Source: Agarivorans sp. Alg241-V36
GTDB taxonomy: Bacteria > Pseudomonadota > Gammaproteobacteria > Enterobacterales > Celerinatantimonadaceae
NCBI RefSeq assembly: GCF_900537085.1
Contig: NZ_UNRE01000001.1
Span: 501,163 to 565,162, forward strand
Reading direction: 5' to 3'
DNA length: 64,000 bases
Both the position numbers and the translations under genes were made by a program. The notes beneath the pieces were generated by a model. That model was not told where the DNA came from and ran no database searches. It worked only from the letters and a program-made list of their open reading frames with translations. Each line of letters starts with the position of its first letter. Position 1 is the stretch's first letter. Positions 50,015-57,308 of this stretch are shown here, in pieces.

Positions 50015-50524
50015 ATGCCTTTATTAGATAGTTTTACCGTAGACCATACCCGCATGCATGCGCCAGCAGTGCGCGTAGCCAAAACTATGTCTACTCCGAG
50101 CAAAGACACTATTACTGTATTTGATCTACGTTACTGTGTGCCAAACGAAGAGATTTTGTCTGAGAAAGGCATTCATACCTTAGAGCACTTGTATGCTGGC
50201 TTTATGCGCGAGCATTTAAACTCAGCTGCAGTAGAAATCATCGACATTTCACCAATGGGTTGCCGTACCGGTTTTTACATGAGCTTAATTGGTAGCCCTA
50301 ATGAGCAGCAAGTTGCTGATGCTTGGTTAGCATCTATGAAGGATGTACTTGGGGTAGCTAATCAAAATGACATTCCAGAGCTTAACGAGTACCAATGTGG
50401 TACTTACGCTATGCACTCTTTAGATGAAGCTAAGAGCATTGCTAAAAACATCATCGATCGTGGGATCAGCGTGAACAAAAATGATGAACTAGGATTATCT
50501 GACGAGATCCTTGGTAAGCTTTAA
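50015..50524 (+). CDS. luxS: S-ribosylhomocysteine lyase LuxS
   Basis: A 169-residue iron-dependent enzyme that splits S-ribosylhomocysteine into homocysteine and DPD, the precursor of autoinducer-2. The metal motif H-T-L-E-H (His54, His58), the catalytic Cys83 in M-G-C-R-T-G-F-Y and the third-ligand region N-E-Y-Q-C-G-T-Y are intact. Length matches E. coli LuxS (171). A GAGAGAAA ribosome site is near. The neighbourhood gshA-luxS links two sulfur-metabolism genes. A terminator follows. Confidence 0.98.
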   Translation: MPLLDSFTVDHTRMHAPAVRVAKTMSTPSKDTITVFDLRYCVPNEEILSEKGIHTLEHLYAGFMREHLNSAAVEIIDISPMGCRTGFYMSLIGSPNEQQVADAWLASMKDVLGVANQNDIPELNEYQCGTYAMHSLDEAKSIAKNIIDRGISVNKNDELGLSDEILGKL

Positions 50525-50540
50525 GCCGCAACTAGCGAAT

Positions 50541-50569
50541 AAAAAAGCCAGCGTTAAGCTGGCTTTTTT
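50541..50569. terminator. Bidirectional terminator between luxS and corC-like gene
   Basis: A 12-bp stem AAAAAAGCCAGC / GCTGGCTTTTTT with loop GTTAA. The A- and T-runs are part of the stem. Confidence 0.92.
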
Positions 50570-50588
50570 GTGTCTTCAATTCGCGAGC

Positions 50589-51866
50589 TTACTTTTTAGG
50601 CTTGCTGTAAAACGCTGGAATTACTCGAGCCAAGCTCACGGTATTATTTTCTATCTCGACAATTTCGATAGGGTAGCCTGCTAAGCGCAAGCACAAGTTA
50701 GCCTCGGGAATGTCTTCTAAGTGTTCCACAATCAGGCCGTTAAGCGTTTTAGGGCCGTCTATGGGTAAGCTCCAGCTCATTTCCTTATTCAAGTCACGAA
50801 TGTTCACTGTGCCGTCGATTAAGTAGCTGCCATCAATTTGTGGATGGATTTCTTCACTAGGGGCTGGCGCAATGCTGGTGGTAAAGTCGCCAACAATTTC
50901 CTCAAGAATATCTTCTAAGGTCACTAAGCCTTGAATGTCGCCGTATTCATCAACAATAAGGCCAATACGCTCTTTACGGCGCTGAAATTTTAATAACTGA
51001 ACATTTAGCGGTGTGCCTTCTGGGATAAAGTAAATTTCCTTGGCAGCGCGTAGCATAGAGGTTTTATCAAACTGCTCTCGAGACAATAGTCGCAATGAAT
51101 CTCTAGAGTGAACAAAGCCTACTGAGTCATCAATGGTGTCGCGAAATAGCAAAATCTTAGTATGGGTACTTTGCGTAAGCTGGCGCAAAATACTGTCCCA
51201 ATCATCGTTAATGTCGATGGCGGCAATTTCGTTGCGCGGGATCATAATGTCGTCAACCGTCACCTTTTCTAGGTCTAAAATGCTCAGTAGCATATCTTGG
51301 TGACGTTTTGGTATCAGCGTGCCGGCTTGGTCAACAACGGTACGTAACTCTTCTGGGTTTAAAGCTTCATCGTCTTTGTTAGTTGGGTTTACCCCTAATA
51401 AACGCAGCAAACCATTAGTGACGCCATTGGTGGCCCATATAAATGGGAACAATAGCTTCATCAATGGTCTTAGCAAAATAGACGCTGGAAAGGCAATTTT
51501 TTCAGGGTAGAGCGCAGCCATGGTTTTTGGCGTGACTTCAGCAAAAATCAAAATTACAAAAGTTAGCGCAAGCGTAGCAATCGCCACTCCTACATCACCA
51601 AATAAGCGTAAACCAATAATAGTGGCAATCGCCGAGGCAAAAATGTTCACTAAGTTATTGCCGATAAGAATTAAACCAATCAGCCGGTCGGGGCGTTCCA
51701 GAAGTTTATCAACTCGACTAGCAGCCTTGTGCTTGGTATTAACCAAATGGCGCAGACGATAGCGGTTAAGCGACATCATGCCAGTTTCGGAGCTAGAAAA
51801 GAAAGCAGAGCAAATTATGAGGAACGCGAGAAGTAGCAATAAGCTACTCGTAGATATGTCGTCCAA
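50589..51866 (-). CDS. CorC/CNNM-family transporter, YfjD-like
   Basis: 425 residues. The N-terminal DUF21/CNNM membrane domain (about 1-180) has three or four hydrophobic helices and the E-T-G-M-M-S-L-N-R-Y motif. Two CBS domains follow (about 205-330; one ends I-V-D-E-Y-G-D-I-Q-G-L-V-T-L-E-D-I-L-E-E-I-V-G). A CorC_HlyC C-terminal domain spans about 345-420. Relatives act in Mg2+/Co2+ efflux; E. coli YfjD (CorE) occupies the same place next to ypjD and ffh. Ion specificity cannot be read from the sequence. Confidence 0.9.
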   Translation of the reverse strand: MDDISTSSLLLLLAFLIICSAFFSSSETGMMSLNRYRLRHLVNTKHKAASRVDKLLERPDRLIGLILIGNNLVNIFASAIATIIGLRLFGDVGVAIATLALTFVILIFAEVTPKTMAALYPEKIAFPASILLRPLMKLLFPFIWATNGVTNGLLRLLGVNPTNKDDEALNPEELRTVVDQAGTLIPKRHQDMLLSILDLEKVTVDDIMIPRNEIAAIDINDDWDSILRQLTQSTHTKILLFRDTIDDSVGFVHSRDSLRLLSREQFDKTSMLRAAKEIYFIPEGTPLNVQLLKFQRRKERIGLIVDEYGDIQGLVTLEDILEEIVGDFTTSIAPAPSEEIHPQIDGSYLIDGTVNIRDLNKEMSWSLPIDGPKTLNGLIVEHLEDIPEANLCLRLAGYPIEIVEIENNTVSLARVIPAFYSKPKK

Positions 51867-51937
51867 AAAGGAGAGTCCTTGATTAATATAACAGGGCTAA
51901 TTTATATGCAGCCCCAAAGGACTGTCAAGGTATCATT

Positions 51938-52729
51938 TTAGTTGAGGATGATTTCCTTAACAAAGCGTGAGCCAAAATAGGCCAAACTCAGCAAGATAGA
52001 ACCAATTACCGTCAAGATCACCACTAACTTACCTCTCCAACCGCGATAGTGGTGGCCCCACAGCAAGCTTGCGTAAATAAACCAAGCAATTAGGCTAAAA
52101 ATGGCTTTATGGCCGCGGCCGTGGGCGAAGAAGTCGGTTAAAAAAACAAAGCCACTTAATAAAGAAATGCTTAGTAACACTAAGCCCACTCTAATTAAGG
52201 TGAACAGCTGCTTTTCTATGCTCATTAGTGAAGGCATTGCCGGGTGAATCGCACCGGGTTTATGCCGTTTTAGAGTCCAATCTAAATAGGCCATCTGTAG
52301 AGAATATAAGCTGGCAATCATCAATACCGTAAATGCGGCTAAGGCAACGCTAATATGAATCAGTACTTGAGGCTTTAGCTCTAAGTGAATGATGTAGTCA
52401 CTGGGTATCATTACCGCTAACAGCATGCTAACGATGGAAAATAGGTAAACCACCGGCAATACAAACCACAGCTTGAAGGGTTTCGCTAAGGCTGTCACGG
52501 TAAGTGCAATTAACAAACTAACTAAGCCGGCAACGTTAAATAGGCTTAAATCTTGACCTTGGGCTAAAAATAAATGCTCTACTTCCCAAATACCATGCAG
52601 CAACATAGCGCAGCCAGCGCTTAGCCATAGCCATTTGTTGGCACCGCTTTGTTTATTCAGCAAGCCGGTAATACATACGTAGGCGGCTAGCAGATAAAAC
52701 ACGGTGGTAGGAAGTACCAATAGATTCAT
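51938..52729 (-). CDS. ypjD: YpjD, CcsA/HemX-like cytochrome c assembly membrane protein
   Basis: A 263-residue protein with about eight hydrophobic helices. It belongs to the CcmC/CcsA-like superfamily: conserved histidines appear in Y-I-I-H-L-E (about 130), in H-G-I-W-E-V-E-H-L, and in L-L-W-G-H-H-Y-R-G-W-R-G near residue 230, a HemX/YpjD hallmark. Its role is probably haem handling, but this is not established for YpjD. It is divergent from ffh, as in E. coli. Confidence 0.87.
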   Translation of the reverse strand: MNLLVLPTTVFYLLAAYVCITGLLNKQSGANKWLWLSAGCAMLLHGIWEVEHLFLAQGQDLSLFNVAGLVSLLIALTVTALAKPFKLWFVLPVVYLFSIVSMLLAVMIPSDYIIHLELKPQVLIHISVALAAFTVLMIASLYSLQMAYLDWTLKRHKPGAIHPAMPSLMSIEKQLFTLIRVGLVLLSISLLSGFVFLTDFFAHGRGHKAIFSLIAWFIYASLLWGHHYRGWRGKLVVILTVIGSILLSLAYFGSRFVKEIILN

Positions 52730-52871
52730 GATTTGAAGCTAACTATCTGATTGTTTGGGTTCAGTATACTCGCCCTACACAGTCAGGGCTAGAATTAGCT
52801 TTTAGAATATCAGCGCTTCGGTATAATGTGGCGGCTAAACAGTGCTCGCTATATGATCAACAGGAAAAAGC

Positions 52872-54269
52872 ATGTTTGAAAACTTATCTGATCGACTCTC
52901 GAAATCCTTAAAAAATATCAGCGGCCGCGGCCGACTGACCGAAGACAACATTAAAGATACCCTACGCGAAGTGCGTATGGCCCTGTTGGAAGCGGATGTC
53001 GCCTTACCCGTAGTTCGCGAGTTTGTTAAAAAAGTAAAAGAACGTGCTTTAGGCCAAGAAGTTAATAAAAGCCTAAGCCCAGGCCAAGTATTCGTTAAGA
53101 TTGTTCAGCAAGAACTTGAATCTGCCATGGGCGAATCTAACGAAAGCCTAAACCTTGCCGCTCAACCTCCTGCGGTTGTAATGATGGCGGGTTTACAAGG
53201 TGCCGGTAAAACCACCTCTGTAGCTAAGTTAGCCAAGTACCTAAAAGAGCGCGAAAAGAAAAAAGTAATGGTTGTGAGCGCCGATGTTTATCGCCCTGCT
53301 GCGATTAAACAGCTTGAGACGCTAGCCACTGAAGTTGACGCTATTTTCTTTCCAAGTAACGAAAAGCAAAATCCGGTTGATATTGTAAATGGCGCAATAG
53401 CCGAAGCCAGAACTCAGTTTGCCGATGTATTGTTAGTAGATACCGCGGGTCGTTTGCATGTTGATGAAGACATGATGGACGAAATTAAGGCCCTTCATCA
53501 GGCAGTTGAACCGGTAGAAACCCTGTTTGTGGTAGATGCCATGACCGGCCAAGATGCTGCCAATACTGCTCAGGCCTTTAATGAAGCCCTACCACTTACC
53601 GGTGTTATCTTAACTAAAACCGATGGTGATGCGCGCGGTGGTGCAGCTTTATCGATTCGTCATATTACCGGTAAGCCAATTAAATTTATGGGTGTGGGTG
53701 AGAAAACCGACGCCTTAGAACCGTTCCATCCTGATCGTATCGCTTCGCGTATCTTAGGCATGGGCGATGTGCTTTCTCTTATTGAAGAAGTAGAGCGCAA
53801 AGTTGATAAAGACCAAGCCCAAAAACTGGCTAAGAAAGTTCAAAAAGGTAAAGGCTTCGATTTAGAAGACTTCCGTGAGCAATTAGTGCAGATGAAAAGC
53901 ATGGGCGGCATGATGGGCATGATGGATAAGCTGCCTGGCATGGGGCAAGTACCCGACAACGTTAAAGACCAAATGAACGATAAGCTTACCAACCAAATGG
54001 AAGCGATTATCAACTCTATGACGCCAGGTGAGCGCCAACGTCCAGACATTATTAAAGGCTCGCGTAAGCGCCGAATTGCTGCTGGTTCTGGTACCCAGAT
54101 CCAAGATGTGAACAAATTGCTTAAGCAGTTCACGCAGATGCAAAAAATGATGAAGAAGATGTCGGGCAAAGGCGGCATGCGCAAAATGATGAGCCAAATG
54201 AAGGGCATGATGCCTCCAGGCGGTATGGGTGGATTTGGCGGCGGTGGCCGTGGACCAGGTCGCTTCTAG
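52872..54269 (+). CDS. ffh: Signal recognition particle protein Ffh
   Basis: A 465-residue SRP54 GTPase that binds signal sequences and 4.5S RNA and docks with FtsY. The N-domain (1-85) precedes the G-domain with G-L-Q-G-A-G-K-T-T, D-T-A-G-R-L and T-K-T-D-G-D-A. The methionine-rich M-domain (about 300-440) has M-G-M-M-D-K-L-P-G-M and the RNA-binding S-R-K-R-R-I-A-A-G-S-G-T. The tail is glycine- and proline-rich. In E. coli ffh precedes rpsP-rimM-trmD-rplS by a short gap. Here it ends in a terminator and is convergent to pheA. Confidence 0.98.
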   Translation: MFENLSDRLSKSLKNISGRGRLTEDNIKDTLREVRMALLEADVALPVVREFVKKVKERALGQEVNKSLSPGQVFVKIVQQELESAMGESNESLNLAAQPPAVVMMAGLQGAGKTTSVAKLAKYLKEREKKKVMVVSADVYRPAAIKQLETLATEVDAIFFPSNEKQNPVDIVNGAIAEARTQFADVLLVDTAGRLHVDEDMMDEIKALHQAVEPVETLFVVDAMTGQDAANTAQAFNEALPLTGVILTKTDGDARGGAALSIRHITGKPIKFMGVGEKTDALEPFHPDRIASRILGMGDVLSLIEEVERKVDKDQAQKLAKKVQKGKGFDLEDFREQLVQMKSMGGMMGMMDKLPGMGQVPDNVKDQMNDKLTNQMEAIINSMTPGERQRPDIIKGSRKRRIAAGSGTQIQDVNKLLKQFTQMQKMMKKMSGKGGMRKMMSQMKGMMPPGGMGGFGGGGRGPGRF

Positions 54270-54292
54270 GCCAAGTGAAGAACTCTTATTAT

Positions 54293-54322
54293 AAGCCCAG
54301 CATCTAGCTGGGCTTTTTTATT
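54293..54322 (+). terminator. ffh terminator
   Basis: A 9-bp stem AAGCCCAGC / GCTGGGCTT with loop ATCTA, followed by TTTTATTTTT. Confidence 0.92.
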
Positions 54323-54392
54323 TTTGTATTTGGCCTTACTTAGAGCTTTCCGCAGATTGAGGGGAAACATTGTTAACAGCAAGTCGCATATT

Positions 54393-54422
54393 AAAAAGCC
54401 CAGTCAACAATTGCCTGGGCTT
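54393..54422 (-). terminator. pheA terminator
   Basis: An 8-bp stem AAGCCCAG / CTGGGCTT with an 11-base loop. The A-run on its left is a T-run for the minus strand. It lies 15 bases past the pheA stop. Confidence 0.82.
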
Positions 54423-54437
54423 GTCGTTTGGACGGCT

Positions 54438-56441
54438 TTAGTACAGCTCGCTCATCAAGCCTTGTAGTTGTTTAAAATCTAGCGATTTATCGGCATCTAC
54501 ACTGGCATCGCTAGGAGAGGGGTGAGCACAAAGTACAATACCGTCTGCGCCTAACAATTTAGCGGCCTTGGCCATTGGTGCGACAGCACTTAGTTCTTCC
54601 ACTGCTTCGCCAGGGTTTACTACGATTGGCAGGTGAGTGCGTTGGCGAAGTAAGCTAATTGCACCCAAATCTAAAGTGATTTTGTTTTTACCTTCCAGGG
54701 TTCTTACACCAGCTTCACACAAAATAACCTGTTGATTACCTTGAGCTAGTATGTAATCCGCAGCGTGTAACCACTCATCGATAGACGCCATGTTATTGCG
54801 CTCTAACAGGATAGGGCGAGTAGACTTGCCCAACTCTTTTAACAGATTAAAGTTTTTCATATGGCGCGAGCGAACATGCAGTATGTCTGCTTTTGCAGCT
54901 AGAGTGACAACCTGATCCACCGAGCTTACTTCTGTCATGGTTGGCAGTTTGTACTTTTTGCCAGCAGCATTTAAGTAATTTAAGCCCTCTTCACCCAAGC
55001 CTTGGAAACTGTATGGCGAGCTGCGGGGTTTAAAACAGCCAGCTGCTAATACTGCAGCGCCGCTTTCTTTGGCTGCGCCAGCACAAGCTATAACCTGTTG
55101 TTCAGATTCAACCGCACTAGGACCTGCAAAGGTAATGAAGCCGCCGTCACCAATTTTTACATCGCCAACACGAACTACCGTGGCGGTAGCTTTGTGTGAG
55201 CGGCTAGACAAGGCGCCATCTTCTTGCACAGTGCTAATTAAACTCGGTGCTCCAGCTTTGTTTACATCTTTATTGGCTAGTGCTTCTAGTGGGATTAGCG
55301 TTGGGTCAACATTCTCACTTGGGTAGCATCCAAGCACTTTAATGTAACGAGTAAGGCGAGTTAATTCTGCCAGTGCTGATTGCATTTGGCTGGACTTAAC
55401 ATTGGCCGAAACATCAACATAAAACATCTCTTCCCAAGGGTTGCCTTGCACTGGACGAGACTCGAGTTTGCTCATGTTAATCTCGTGCTCGCGCAAAACC
55501 AACAGCGCTTCTACCAACGAACCTGCTTGCTGTGCTGTTGACATAATAAAAGTCGTTCTCGCTGGCACTTGCTCAGCAACTTCCACCGGCTTGCGAGAAA
55601 CAACAATGAAGCGAGTGTAGTTTTGTTGCTGGTTAGCGATATCGGTTTTTAAGGCTTGCAAGCCATACATTTCGCCGCCCACTTTGCTGCCAATAGCGCC
55701 AACCGTTAAATCATCACCTCCAGCAACCACTTCCATGGCCTTGGATGAGCTATCTACAAAATCGACTCGAGTATTGGCTAAGGTACGTAAATATAGGCTG
55801 CACTGGGCATAAGGCTGCGGGTGTGCGTATAAAGTGGTGATTTGCTCCAGCTTGGCCTTGGGGTGAGCCAGAATACAATGATCAATAGGTATAGATAATT
55901 CACCTACAATCGACAAACTTGTGTGTTGCAAAACATCGTATACTTCGTTGATGCTGCCAGAGCTCGTGTTCTCAATGGGCAGCATGCCGTAGTCAGCTTG
56001 GCCGGATTCCACTGTATCTACAATGTCTTGGAAAGCGCTGCATCCAAACTCAACAATTTGCTTTTTATAGCGTGAGAAGTATTGGTGGGTGGCAATATTG
56101 CTGTAAGAGCCCTTGTTACCTAAAAACGCCACTCGCACTGCTTGAGCATGAATATCTGGGTTAGTAATGCCTTGCAAAAATGCCTGTTGCGATAGCACCG
56201 AATCTTCAATAATTGTGTGATACAGCTGAGTGACATAGTGTGCGTCTAGGCCTAGTTCTCTGCCTTTATTAATTAGCTTAACCAGTAATAACTGTTCACG
56301 CTCTTGGTCGCGAATGGCTTTGGGGTTTTCTATTTTACTTTTTGCTACTTCAACACTGAGTTGGCGACGCTCAGTTAGTAGTGTTAATAATGATTGGTCG
56401 AGCGCTGTTATTTTTGTTCGGATCTGCTCTAAATCTGCCAT
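54438..56441 (-). CDS. pheA: Chorismate mutase/prephenate dehydratase fused to a degenerate DAHP-synthase domain
   Basis: A 667-residue multidomain PheA. Residues 1-95 are an AroQ chorismate mutase, keeping the active-site Arg, Lys, Asp-x-x-Arg-Glu and Ser/Gln positions. Residues 103-285 are the prephenate dehydratase with T-R-F at 276-278. Residues 295-375 are the ACT domain, with E-S-R-P and G-C-Y-P-S-E-N, that binds phenylalanine. These match E. coli PheA, which ends here. Residues 425-667 form an added type I-beta DAHP-synthase-like domain. It keeps G-P-x-A-V-E-S and F-K-P-R-S-S-P-Y-S-F-Q-G-L-G but has lost most catalytic residues (listed separately). The first two steps from chorismate toward phenylalanine are intact; the tail is probably regulatory. 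It is behind a pheL attenuator. Confidence 0.95.
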   Translation of the reverse strand: MADLEQIRTKITALDQSLLTLLTERRQLSVEVAKSKIENPKAIRDQEREQLLLVKLINKGRELGLDAHYVTQLYHTIIEDSVLSQQAFLQGITNPDIHAQAVRVAFLGNKGSYSNIATHQYFSRYKKQIVEFGCSAFQDIVDTVESGQADYGMLPIENTSSGSINEVYDVLQHTSLSIVGELSIPIDHCILAHPKAKLEQITTLYAHPQPYAQCSLYLRTLANTRVDFVDSSSKAMEVVAGGDDLTVGAIGSKVGGEMYGLQALKTDIANQQQNYTRFIVVSRKPVEVAEQVPARTTFIMSTAQQAGSLVEALLVLREHEINMSKLESRPVQGNPWEEMFYVDVSANVKSSQMQSALAELTRLTRYIKVLGCYPSENVDPTLIPLEALANKDVNKAGAPSLISTVQEDGALSSRSHKATATVVRVGDVKIGDGGFITFAGPSAVESEQQVIACAGAAKESGAAVLAAGCFKPRSSPYSFQGLGEEGLNYLNAAGKKYKLPTMTEVSSVDQVVTLAAKADILHVRSRHMKNFNLLKELGKSTRPILLERNNMASIDEWLHAADYILAQGNQQVILCEAGVRTLEGKNKITLDLGAISLLRQRTHLPIVVNPGEAVEELSAVAPMAKAAKLLGADGIVLCAHPSPSDASVDADKSLDFKQLQGLMSELY
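54441..55169 (-). other. Pseudo-DAHP-synthase domain of PheA
   Basis: Residues 425-667 of the fused PheA, compared from memory with type I-beta DAHP synthases such as B. subtilis AroA(G). Metal ligands: Cys is Ser442 (G-P-S), His is Glu612 (N-P-G-E for x-x-x-H), Glu is Cys638 (L-C-A-H-P for x-E-V-H-P); only Asp649 is kept. Phosphoenolpyruvate contacts: Arg of L-R-G-G is Ala466, Lys of L-L-K-R-G is Glu547, Arg of C-E-R-G is Ala577. Lys471, Arg473, Arg526 and Arg580 remain. The scaffold (about 240 residues, with no gaps in these motifs) is preserved, so it should fold but not catalyse. Confidence concerns both fold and loss of catalysis. Confidence 0.85.
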
Positions 56442-56461
56442 CTGTTGTATTCCCTGTTAAC

Positions 56462-56488
56462 AAAAAAGCCTCCTAAGAAGGAGGCTTT
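56462..56488 (-). terminator. pheA attenuator terminator
   Basis: In minus-strand sense, AAAGCCTCC (56480-56488) and GGAGGCTTT (56465-56473) form a 9-bp stem with a six-base loop, followed by T-rich sequence, 21 bases before the pheA start. A GGGAGGC segment just after the pheL stop can pair with GCCTCC of the first arm as antiterminator. Confidence 0.9.
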
Positions 56489-56534
56489 ATGGATTCTGTG
56501 TGTTTTCGTTTTTACACCAATTCCGTCCGCCTCC

Positions 56535-56591
56535 CTAAAAGGGTGGAGTAAAAAAGAAACCAAACAAAAATCGAGTGTTGAATATTTTCAT
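56535..56591 (-). CDS. pheL: PheL leader peptide of the phenylalanine attenuator
   Basis: An 18-residue reading frame on the minus strand, MKIFNTRFLFGFFFTPPF, with seven phenylalanines, three of them consecutive. It lies 94 bases before pheA and is followed by mutually exclusive stems and a terminator. It has the same place and logic as E. coli pheL. When charged tRNA-Phe is scarce the ribosome stalls on the Phe codons, the antiterminator forms and pheA is transcribed. No clear ribosome site precedes the ATG. The raiA-pheL-pheA order is that of E. coli. Confidence 0.9.
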   Translation of the reverse strand: MKIFNTRFLFGFFFTPPF

Positions 56592-56597
56592 GTCGTC

Positions 56598-56626
56598 AGA
56601 CTAAAAAGCAATCAGGGGAAAGTCAA
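56598..56626 (-). promoter_or_regulatory. Candidate promoter of pheL-pheA
   Basis: On the minus strand, TTGACT (56621-56626) and TAGTCT (56598-56603) are 17 bases apart. The -10 ends only six bases before the pheL ATG, so a transcript from it would begin nearly at the start codon. Either pheL is leaderless or a different start is used. Confidence 0.5.
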
Positions 56627-56627
56627 G

Positions 56628-56657
56628 TAATACCAAGCGATTAGTTGCTTGGTATTA
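56628..56657. repeat. Palindromic hairpin between raiA and pheL
   Basis: TAATACCAAGC (56628-56638) and GCTTGGTATTA (56647-56657) are perfect 11-base arms around an 8-base loop. In the plus direction it is followed by TTTTT, but raiA is on the minus strand, where the T-run is missing on the correct side. It resembles short intergenic palindromic units seen in marine gammaproteobacteria. Confidence 0.6.
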
Positions 56658-56673
56658 TTTTTAGTTTAAGCCT

Positions 56674-57048
56674 TTATGCGGCTTGTTCATCCTCGGAGCT
56701 AGGCTCGCCGTCGTCAATATCAGTGGGCGAACGTAAGAAATCTTTTCCAGAGCGGCTAGCGCGGTGCGCATTTGGCTTATCTTGGAAGCGGTGTAGCTGG
56801 CGTTCTAGTTTCTGCCCTAAATTATTAATGGCAACGCTCAGGTCTTGATGTTCATCGCTGGCAAACAGTTGTCCGTTTGGCAGATTGATCTTCGCTTCTA
56901 CTTTTACCTTTTTATTGTCGGTGGTGATAATCACTTTTGGTGATATGAGCGGAATTTGGTTTTTTTCCAGTTTCTCAAAGCGCGCGGCAATGTGCTCACG
57001 AATGGTTGGGGTAATAGAAATTGTCTTGCTAGTAATATCAATAATCAT
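56674..57048 (-). CDS. raiA: Ribosome-associated inhibitor RaiA (HPF family)
   Basis: A 124-residue stationary-phase factor that binds in the 30S decoding channel. The S30AE/sigma-54-modulation domain starts M-I-I-D-I-T-S-K-T-I-S-I-T-P-T-I-R-E-H and covers about residues 1-95, with conserved basic residues (K-K-V-K-V-E-A-K). The C-terminal tail of about 25 residues is acidic and resembles RaiA (YfiA) more than long HPF. A GGGAGG ribosome site lies five bases before the ATG. It directly precedes pheL-pheA, as in E. coli. Confidence 0.93.
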   Translation of the reverse strand: MIIDITSKTISITPTIREHIAARFEKLEKNQIPLISPKVIITTDNKKVKVEAKINLPNGQLFASDEHQDLSVAINNLGQKLERQLHRFQDKPNAHRASRSGKDFLRSPTDIDDGEPSSEDEQAA

Positions 57049-57308
57049 AAGCCTCCCAAAGACTGTCTAGTAATTATTTCAAGTTCAGAATACGACTTTC
57101 ATAAATAAAAAACCAGATCTAGATCACTATTTCTTAAGGGTTAGTTTGGCTTAGCCTGCGAATGTGATTACTTAGCGAAAAGTACTATTTATTACTTAAA
57201 ATCGCTTGAATGTTCTGGTGAACTTGGGCACATTGGAGTGAATAACAAGCGCTTGGTGTTAGCAATTAGTTTATTAATTAATCATAAGCCACAGGATGCC
57301 TTGCTTCA

